Below are positions 58,238 to 64,000 of a stretch of DNA of 64,000 nucleotides, piece by piece; position 1 is the first letter of the stretch; every line of letters begins with the position of its first letter. The position numbers and the translations under genes are program-made. Source of the DNA: Mesoterricola sediminis (GTDB lineage: Bacteria > Acidobacteriota > Holophagae > Holophagales > Holophagaceae); contig NZ_AP027081.1 of the NCBI RefSeq assembly GCF_030295425.1, positions 868,001 through 932,000 of the forward strand, written 5' to 3'. The notes beneath the pieces were generated by a model. That model made no database searches and had not been told where the DNA came from. It worked only from the letters and a program-made list of their open reading frames with translations.

Positions 58238-59001
58238 GGCCGGGGGCCCCGCCCCCGCGGGTGGACCTGCCCCAGCGGCTCATCGACGCCCTCTTCCGGC
58301 GGGTGGCGCGGGACCTCACCCTGGCCATGGCCCTGCTGGAACTGGCCATCGTCCTCGGGCGCCTGCCGGGATTCCAGGCCGGAACGACCCCCCCGGTCCT
58401 CCTCGTCGGGCCCTTCCTGGCCTTCCTGGTTTGTCTGTCGGGGGCCTCCCTCCTGGCCTTCGGGAGGCCGGACCGCCGCATGGCGGACGCGGTGATCTGC
58501 GCGGGCAACGCCAGCCTCTCCCTGGTGTTCGGCACCATGTCCCTGTGGTACGCGGACCCGATCCGGCTCTTCGTGTTCGCGATCCTCCTCCTCATGGCCG
58601 GGGTCTTCCAGCGCAGCCGGACCCTGTACGCGGTGAACCTGGCCGTCACGGTGGCGGCCCTCGCCTTCGGCCTGCGCGGCGCGCCCATGCCCCGGTCCTC
58701 GGCGGGCATCGCCTACGCCGTCTTCTTCGCGGCGGCGGCGGCGGGGCTCATCGCCCACCTGCTCCTCACCGCCCTCGTGAAGCGCCTCCACCGGGCCCTG
58801 GTGCGGGCCCGGAGCGCCCGCCAGGAGGTGGCCGTGCTCCAGGGGCTCATCCCCATCTGCGCCCATTGCAAGAAGATCCGAAACGACGGCGGGTTCTGGG
58901 AGCAGGTAGAGAGCTACATCGCCAGCCGCACCGCCGCCTCCTTCTCCCACGGGGTCTGTCCGGAGTGCCTGGAACGGCACTATCCGAAGCCGCGGCGGTA
59001 G
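58234..59001 (+). CDS. Membrane protein with C-terminal four-Cys signalling motif
   Basis: A 255-aa protein with about six transmembrane helices (residues 28-190), a short coiled-coil-like segment (LVRARSARQEVAVLQG), and a tail LIPICAHCKKIRNDGGFWEQ with SHGVCPECLERHYP. This C-x2-C/C-x2-C tail is common at the end of bacterial sensor and response-regulator proteins, usually after coiled coils, and is probably a metal-binding module. No kinase or output domain is present. Its ATG overlaps the regulator stop. A sensor or anti-regulator role for the Crp/Fnr protein is inference. Confidence 0.65.
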   Translation: MRPGAPPPRVDLPQRLIDALFRRVARDLTLAMALLELAIVLGRLPGFQAGTTPPVLLVGPFLAFLVCLSGASLLAFGRPDRRMADAVICAGNASLSLVFGTMSLWYADPIRLFVFAILLLMAGVFQRSRTLYAVNLAVTVAALAFGLRGAPMPRSSAGIAYAVFFAAAAAGLIAHLLLTALVKRLHRALVRARSARQEVAVLQGLIPICAHCKKIRNDGGFWEQVESYIASRTAASFSHGVCPECLERHYPKPRR

Positions 59002-59010
59002 GTTGGCTGG

Positions 59011-59039
59011 TTGGCCTCCCGGCGGGGGGTTGCTATCAT
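59011..59039 (+). promoter_or_regulatory. Promoter of the M16 peptidase pair
   Basis: TTGGCC (59011-59016), 17-base spacer, TATCAT (59034-59039). The start codon is 50 bases further. Confidence 0.55.
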
Positions 59040-59088
59040 CCAAGCGATACCCTCCCATGAGATCCTCGATTCTTTACAGGAGTCCCGC

Positions 59089-60438
59089 ATGAGATCACCT
59101 TCCCTGGTCCTCCTGCTCGCTGGCCTTACCCTGGCCGCGGGCGGCCCCGCGCGTCCCGCCTGGCGCATCCCCGTCACGGTGAAGCAGCTCCCCAATGGCC
59201 TGACCGTCGTCGTCTCCGAGGACCACGCCCTCCCCACCCTCGGGGTGAGCGTCGTCTACCGGGTGGGGATGCGCCTGGAGCCCAAGGGCCGGACCGGGTT
59301 CGCCCACCTCTTCGAGCACATGATGTTCGAGGGGACGCCCGTGGCGCCCAAGGGCACCTTCGACCGGGTCATCCAGGGGGGCGGCGGCCGCAACAACGGC
59401 AGCACCCGCTACGACTTCACCAACTACATCGAGAGCGCCCCGGCGTCGGCCCTGGAGCCCATCCTCTGGCTCGAGGCTGACCGCATGAAGGACCTGGACT
59501 TCTCCGAGAAGAACCTCCAGAACCAGCGGGACGTGGTGAAGGAGGAGATCCGCGTCAACGTGAAGAACCGCCCCTACGGCAGCTTCTGGCTGGACCTCCC
59601 GGCCGCGGCCTACGCCCGGTGGGAGAACGCCCATGACGGCTACGGCTCCTTCGAGGACCTGGACCACGCCGCGGTCCAGGATGTGAAGGCCTTCCACGCC
59701 ACCTTCTACAGCCCCGCCAACGCCGTGATCGCCGTCGCCGGCGACGTGAAGGCCGAGGAGGTCTTCGCCCTGGTCGAGAAGCACTTCGGCGCCATCCCCA
59801 GCCAGCCGAAGCCCGCGGTGCCCGACCTGAAGGAGCCCCTGAACACGAAGGAGGTCCGGCAGGTGAAGACCGACCCCCTGGCCCGGGTTCCGGCCCTGGC
59901 CGTGGCCTGGAAGATGCCTGAGCGGGGCAGCAGGGACCACGCCCCGGCCGCCGTCCTGGCCGAGATCCTGGCCGGGGGCGACGCCTCCCGCCTCTACCTG
60001 TCCCTGGTGAAGGGCAAGGAGTACCTCCTCAACGTCCAGGGCGGCCTGAACCCCCTGGGCGGCCCGTGGGACTTCGACGGCCAGACCCTCATGACCCTCT
60101 TCTCCCTGTACAAGCCCCAGGTGGACGTGGACAAGATCCTCGCCGAGGTGGACGCCCAGGTGGCGGCCGTGGCCGCCGAAGGGGTGGGGAAGGCCGAACT
60201 GGAGCGCACCCGGACCAAGATGGTGTCCGACTTCTACGCGGGCCTGGAGACGCCGCTGGGCCGCGCCGACGCGCTGGCCAAGAGCCAGGCCCTGTGGGGC
60301 AGCGCCGAGGCGCTGAACACCATCCCGGCCCTGATCGAGGGGGTGACCCCCGCCGATCTCAAGCGGGTGGCCGCCACCTACTTCACCCGGGCCAACCGGG
60401 TCGTCATCGACTACCACACCGCCGCGCCGAAGCCCTGA
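59089..60438 (+). CDS. M16 family zinc peptidase, catalytic partner
   Basis: Exported pitrilysin-type peptidase of 449 aa with a signal peptide (about 1-24). The inverted zinc motif HxxEH is His73-x-x-Glu76-His77 in FAHLFEHMMFEGT, and the downstream acidic ligand region is NQRDVVKEEIRVN. It is the catalytic half of a two-gene system. The ATG at 59089 has AGGAG at six bases; a longer in-frame start at 59011 overlaps the promoter and adds no signal-like sequence. The second M16 gene starts 11 bases after its stop. Confidence 0.93.
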   Translation: MRSPSLVLLLAGLTLAAGGPARPAWRIPVTVKQLPNGLTVVVSEDHALPTLGVSVVYRVGMRLEPKGRTGFAHLFEHMMFEGTPVAPKGTFDRVIQGGGGRNNGSTRYDFTNYIESAPASALEPILWLEADRMKDLDFSEKNLQNQRDVVKEEIRVNVKNRPYGSFWLDLPAAAYARWENAHDGYGSFEDLDHAAVQDVKAFHATFYSPANAVIAVAGDVKAEEVFALVEKHFGAIPSQPKPAVPDLKEPLNTKEVRQVKTDPLARVPALAVAWKMPERGSRDHAPAAVLAEILAGGDASRLYLSLVKGKEYLLNVQGGLNPLGGPWDFDGQTLMTLFSLYKPQVDVDKILAEVDAQVAAVAAEGVGKAELERTRTKMVSDFYAGLETPLGRADALAKSQALWGSAEALNTIPALIEGVTPADLKRVAATYFTRANRVVIDYHTAAPKP

Positions 60439-60448
60439 GGAGACGCCC

Positions 60449-61855
60449 ATGAGCACCCGAACCACGCTGATCGCCCTCCTCCTCGCCTCGGGCTGCGCCG
60501 CCTTCGCCGGCCAGGACGAGAAACCCCTGCCCAAGGAGCTGCCGCCCTACGGCGCCGACCGGGCCATCCCTCCCATCGACCTCACCCGCAAGACCCTGGC
60601 CAACGGCATGGAGGTCTGGATCGTGAAGCGCCCGGGCCTGCCGCGGGTCGCCAGCTACCTGGCGGTCCGGGGCGGCGACGCCTCCGATCCCGCGGACCGC
60701 CAGGGCCTGTCCAGCTTCATGGCCGGCCTCCTCGCGGAAGGCACCGCCCGGCGCAGCTCCCGCCAGATCGCCGAGGAGATCCAGGCCATCGGCGGCGAAC
60801 TGGCCGCCGGGGCCGGCCCGGACGCCGTGCTGATCCACGGCACCGCCCTGAGCAGCGGGCTGGGCACCCTCGTGAACCTGCTGGCCGACGTGGCCCGCCA
60901 CCCGGCCTTCCCCGCGAAGGAGGTGGAGCTGTCCAAGGCCAACGCCCTCCAGGGCCTCCAGGCCCAGGAGGCCCAGCCGGGCTTCAAGGCCAACCGCGCC
61001 TTCTTCGCCGCCCTGTTCGGGGAGCACCCCTACCGGTTCACCGCCATCACCCCCGAGCTGGTGAAGCAGGTGACCCCGGAGCAGCTGCGCGCCCTCCACG
61101 GCGAGCGGTTCCAGCCCGGCCGGGCCCTCCTCGTGCTGAGCGGGGACCTGCAGCCGGCGGCGGCCCTCAAGGCCGTCGAGGCGGCCTTCGGGGACTGGAA
61201 GGCCACGGCCCCCGACCTCAAGCCGGTGCCCCCGGCCCCCACCGCCGCGGCGCGCCAGATCGTCCTGGTGCCCCGCCCCGGCTCGGTGCAGTCCACCCTG
61301 CGCGTGGGGCGCCCCGCCATCCCCTTCAACCACGCCGACTACGTGCCCTTCCAGCTGGCCAACATCATCCTGGGCGGTTCCTTCCACAGCCGCATCACCC
61401 GGAACATCCGGGAGGACAAGGGCTACACCTACTCGCCCGCGGCGCGCCTGCGCAGCCTGCGGGAGGGCGGGGCCTACCTGGTGCAGGCCGACGTCCGCAA
61501 CGACGTCACGGCGGCCACCCTGAACGAGATCTTCTACGAGATGGACCGCATGGCCTCCACGGACGTGCACGAGGAGGAGCTGGTCAGCGCCAAGCGATAC
61601 ATGGCCGGCACCTTCCTGGCCCAGAACGAGATGCTCCAGGCCCTCACCGGGACCCTGGCCACCTACTGGATCAACGGCCAGCAGCCCGAGGCCCTCTCGG
61701 CCTTCATCCCCAAGGTCAACGCGGTGACCGCCGCCGACATCCGGCGCGTGAGCCGCACCTGGCTGGCCTCCAAGGACCAGACCGTGGTCGTGGTGGGGGA
61801 TCCGGCGAAGGCCAAGGCCGAGCTGGAGCAGTACGGCCTCGTCACGGTGAAGTAG
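60449..61855 (+). CDS. M16 family protein lacking the zinc motif, non-catalytic partner
   Basis: A 468-aa exported M16 homologue (signal peptide about 1-20, ASGCAAFA; the Cys could also suggest a lipoprotein). At the position of HxxEH it reads GLSSFMAGLLAEGT, so it cannot bind zinc there. The C-terminal half retains SRITRNIREDKGYTYS, the Arg/Tyr pair that completes the active site of the partner in heterodimeric M16B enzymes. GAGGAG precedes the ATG. Together with the upstream gene it forms a typical active/inactive M16B pair. Confidence 0.92.
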   Translation: MSTRTTLIALLLASGCAAFAGQDEKPLPKELPPYGADRAIPPIDLTRKTLANGMEVWIVKRPGLPRVASYLAVRGGDASDPADRQGLSSFMAGLLAEGTARRSSRQIAEEIQAIGGELAAGAGPDAVLIHGTALSSGLGTLVNLLADVARHPAFPAKEVELSKANALQGLQAQEAQPGFKANRAFFAALFGEHPYRFTAITPELVKQVTPEQLRALHGERFQPGRALLVLSGDLQPAAALKAVEAAFGDWKATAPDLKPVPPAPTAAARQIVLVPRPGSVQSTLRVGRPAIPFNHADYVPFQLANIILGGSFHSRITRNIREDKGYTYSPAARLRSLREGGAYLVQADVRNDVTAATLNEIFYEMDRMASTDVHEEELVSAKRYMAGTFLAQNEMLQALTGTLATYWINGQQPEALSAFIPKVNAVTAADIRRVSRTWLASKDQTVVVVGDPAKAKAELEQYGLVTVK

Positions 61856-61870
61856 CCGCCGGCGCGGAGC

Positions 61871-61906
61871 CCGGGCCCCTGGACGCCTGCGCGTCCAGGG
61901 GCCCGG
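61871..61906. terminator. 16-bp perfect inverted repeat between convergent genes
   Basis: Arms 61871-61886 and 61891-61906 pair perfectly around a four-base loop (ctgc), between the M16 gene and the convergent SRPBCC gene. No T-tract. Confidence 0.7.
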
Positions 61907-61924
61907 TGCTTGCCGGCGCCGCCC

Positions 61925-62380
61925 TCAGCCCAGGATCCGGGCGATGGCCTCGCGCCGGTAGGCGAAGATGCGGTCGATGTCCCGGCGGACCCACAGGGCC
62001 GTCACGATCCGCCCGAGGAGGCCCCAGCCGATCTTGTAGCGCACCTGGTCCTCGATGCGGGTGCCGCCGCCGGGCAGATCCTGGAAGCGGTGGGTATGGT
62101 GCCAGAGGGCGTAGGGCCCCACCAGCTGGCGGTCCACGAAGCGGCTGCCCTCCTCCCAGGTCTCGATGAGGGTCCGCCACCGCAGGGGCAGGCCCCGGAC
62201 GGAGAGGCGGTAGTCGAAGACGGCCCCTTCGCCCCGGGGGAGGGGACCGGGGGTGAGGACGCGGAAGCGCAGCCAGGGCGGGGTCAGGCGCTCCAGGTTG
62301 GCGGGGTCGGAAAAGAAGGCGAACACCTCCGCGCGGGGCCGGGCGATGTCCTGGCGGCTGATGAAGATCTCTTCGCGCAT
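61925..62380 (-). CDS. SRPBCC (START/Bet v1-like) family protein
   Basis: A 151-aa single-domain protein with the SRPBCC ligand-binding fold. It opens with RPRAEVFAFFSDPANLERLTP, the typical first strand and helix, and has LPLRWRTLIETWEEGSRFVD and WHHTHRFQDLPGGGTRIEDQ in the expected strands. The long C-terminal helix (DIDRIFAYRREAIARIL) closes the cavity. No catalytic residues can be assigned. It lies 19 bases after ackA on the same strand, so co-transcription is likely. Confidence 0.88.
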   Translation of the reverse strand: MREEIFISRQDIARPRAEVFAFFSDPANLERLTPPWLRFRVLTPGPLPRGEGAVFDYRLSVRGLPLRWRTLIETWEEGSRFVDRQLVGPYALWHHTHRFQDLPGGGTRIEDQVRYKIGWGLLGRIVTALWVRRDIDRIFAYRREAIARILG

Positions 62381-62399
62381 GGTTCCCTCCGGGCCCGGC

Positions 62400-63569
62400 T
62401 CAGCGCACGGTTTCGCGGGCGATCATCAGCTCCTCGTTGGTGGGCACCACGGTGACCACCACGCGGCTGTCGGGGGTGGAGATGATGCGCTCGCCCTTGC
62501 CCTGCTCGTTGGCCTCGGGATCCAGCTTCACCCCCAGGAAGGTGAGCTTGCTGCAGACCTTGGCCCGGACGAAGCTGCTGTGGGTGCCGATGCCGGCCGT
62601 GAAGGTGATGGCGTCCACGCCGTCCAGGACGGTGGCGTAGCTGCCGATGAACTGGCGCACGTTGTAGGTGAGCAGGTCCCGGGCGAGGCGGGCGCGCTCA
62701 TTGCCGCGGTCCGCGGCGAGCTCGATCTCCCGGAAGTCGGAGGAGACCCCGGAGATGCCCAGCAGGCCGGACTTCTTGTTGAGGAGGGTCGTGATGGCGT
62801 GGTAGTCCAGGTGCTCGTATTCCATGAGCATCTCCACCACGCTGGGATCGATGGTGCCGCAGCGGGTGCCCATGATGACGCCCTGGAGGGGGGTCATGCC
62901 CATGCTCGTGTCCATGCTCTTGCCGTTGAGGACCGCGCAGATGCTGGTGCCGTTGCCGATGTGGCAGGTGATGATCCTGAGGCTCCGCAGGGGCCGGCAG
63001 AGGAGGATGGCGGTGCGGGCCGCCACGTAGGCGTGGGAGGTCCCGTGGAACCCGTAGCGGCGGATGCCGTACTTCTGGCTCAGCTCGTAGGGGATGCCGT
63101 AGGTGCGGGCGAAGTCGGGGATGTCGTGGTGGAAGGCCGTGTCGAAGACCGCCACGTGGGGCACGTCGGGGAAGGCCTCCATGGCGCAGCGGATGCCCAG
63201 GGCGTTGGCGGGGTTGTGGAGGGGGGCGTACATCGCGAAGGATTCGATGTCCCGGAGCACCTCCTCGGTCACCAGGACCGAATCGCCGTACTTGGGTCCC
63301 CCGTGGACCACCCGGTGGCCCACGGCGTGGATGGGCGTCTCATGCAGGACGGCGGTCCGCAGCCGCTCCAGGATCGCCTCCAGGGCCTCCCGGTGGCTGG
63401 GCAGGGTCAGGGTCTCCTTCTTCCGCTCCCCGGCCAGGGTGCAGTCCAGCCCCGCCTCCGCCAGGCCGATCCGCTCGGCCTGCCCTTCGGCGATGGAGGC
63501 CTCCTTCGTCATGTCGAAGAGGTTGAACTTGAGGCTCGAGGAGCCGGCGTTGAGGACCAGCACGAACAT
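62400..63569 (-). CDS. ackA: Acetate kinase
   Basis: Interconverts acetyl phosphate and acetate with ATP formation. The 389-aa protein has the family start FVLVLNAGSSSLKFNLFD, HRVVHGG, FDTAFHHDIP, YGFHGTSH, THIGNG-type CHIGNGTSICAV, DTSMGMTPLQGVIMGTRCG and FTAGIGTHSS. The start ATG at 63569 has GGAGGGG about six bases upstream. pta is not in the window. The order here is MscS-family channel, ackA, SRPBCC gene. Confidence 0.96.
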   Translation of the reverse strand: MFVLVLNAGSSSLKFNLFDMTKEASIAEGQAERIGLAEAGLDCTLAGERKKETLTLPSHREALEAILERLRTAVLHETPIHAVGHRVVHGGPKYGDSVLVTEEVLRDIESFAMYAPLHNPANALGIRCAMEAFPDVPHVAVFDTAFHHDIPDFARTYGIPYELSQKYGIRRYGFHGTSHAYVAARTAILLCRPLRSLRIITCHIGNGTSICAVLNGKSMDTSMGMTPLQGVIMGTRCGTIDPSVVEMLMEYEHLDYHAITTLLNKKSGLLGISGVSSDFREIELAADRGNERARLARDLLTYNVRQFIGSYATVLDGVDAITFTAGIGTHSSFVRAKVCSKLTFLGVKLDPEANEQGKGERIISTPDSRVVVTVVPTNEELMIARETVR

Positions 63570-63626
63570 GGGGCACCCCTCCAGCGGACGTGGGGCCATT
63601 ATGCCCGCCGCGCGGCCGGTGTCGAG

Positions 63627-64000
63627 CTACTTCCCCGGGACGAGGCGCCGGACCGGCTGGGCGAAGGCCAGGCCCCGGTCCAGGAAGGCCTGGCGGAGCG
63701 CGACGTTGATGGCCTGCTGGATGTCCATGTAGAGGTTGTAGTCCGGGTCGAGCACGAAATAGACCACCTCGAAGACGAGGGCCGATTCCCCGAACTGGAA
63801 GAAGTGGGCCCGGTCGAAGCGGACCCGGTCCTGGGCCAGGATGACGTCGCGGACCTGGCCGGGGATCCACGCCACGTCCGCGGGGGCCGTCTCGTGGCCC
63901 ACGCCGAAGGTGAAGACCACGCGCCGTTCCGACATGCGGGAGTAGTTGCGGATGCGGCTCTTCAGGAGGTCGTTGTTGGAGACGACCACCAGCTCCCCCG
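63627..64000 (-). CDS. MscS-family mechanosensitive channel, C-terminal part
   Basis: The last 124 residues or so of a small-conductance mechanosensitive channel; the frame remains open to the window edge, so the N-terminus lies beyond 64000. The visible part begins in the beta domain (GELVVVSNNDLLKSRIRNY, the conserved PN/SN-N motif after the pore helix) and continues through the alpha/beta C-terminal domain (FFQFGESALVFEVVYFVLDP, YNLYMDIQQAINVALRQAF). It ends VRRLVPGK. The ackA gene starts 57 bases downstream on the same strand. Confidence 0.88.
   Translation of the reverse strand, partial: GELVVVSNNDLLKSRIRNYSRMSERRVVFTFGVGHETAPADVAWIPGQVRDVILAQDRVRFDRAHFFQFGESALVFEVVYFVLDPDYNLYMDIQQAINVALRQAFLDRGLAFAQPVRRLVPGK

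Overview
The window is a high-GC (roughly 70%) Gram-negative bacterial chromosome segment with about 48 protein genes and one tRNA, in several tightly packed operons with many 1-4 base ATGA/TGATG overlaps. The combination of a nine-haem cytochrome c fused to a cytochrome b-type membrane domain, a group-4 hydrogenase-related membrane complex, a succinylase-type diaminopimelate pathway and numerous exported proteins fits an anaerobic or facultative environmental bacterium. My best guess is the Acidobacteriota (Holophagae, Geothrix/Holophaga-like), but this is inference from style and gene content only.

Layout. 1-919: 3' part of lysS and a long palindromic terminator. 923-2827 (minus): a three-gene cassette with a small exported, Cys/Arg-rich peptide built of decapeptide repeats, a multinuclear iron oxygenase (MNIO, DUF692) and a DUF2063 partner. 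This is a bufferin-like RiPP locus with an unusual precursor and is the best candidate here for something undescribed. 3065-8351 (minus): an exported repeat protein, a prolyl oligopeptidase and a large exported pentapeptide-repeat protein. 8519-11508 (minus): ribH-nusB-accB-accC. 11559-14828 (minus): an unrecognised protein, then agmatine deiminase and N-carbamoylputrescine amidase (agmatine to putrescine). 14867-22094 (minus): a six-gene hyf-like complex whose catalytic subunit lacks the Ni-Fe cysteine motifs. 22264-23238: a DUF1275 membrane protein.

23300-31404 (minus): one eight-gene operon, lysC-dapB-dapA-dapD-aminotransferase-lysA-dapE-asd, covering aspartate to lysine, with a lysine riboswitch in its leader (31514-31703). 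31745-32224: a YbaK-type deacylase. 32302-36560 (minus): a Ser/Thr kinase translationally coupled to a REC-PAS-HATPase protein that lacks an H-box histidine. 36863-38551 (minus): the multihaem cytochrome. 38670-43790 (plus): arylamine N-acetyltransferase, greA-like factor, clpX and lon. 43795-44925 (minus): a multi-zinc-ribbon protein and a small exported protein. 45123-48740: dnaE.

48862-52591: a small exported protein, an exported oligoendopeptidase F and a membrane-anchored metallophosphoesterase. 52646-52720: tRNA-Glu(CTC). Next to it is a visibly lower-GC AbiE-type toxin-antitoxin pair (52959-54816) whose toxin gene carries a frameshift. 54935-59001: a fused indolepyruvate:ferredoxin oxidoreductase, a Crp/Fnr regulator and a membrane protein with a four-Cys signalling tail. 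59089-61855: a pair of M16 peptidases, one active and one lacking the zinc motif. 61925-64000 (minus): an SRPBCC protein, acetate kinase and the end of an MscS-family channel.
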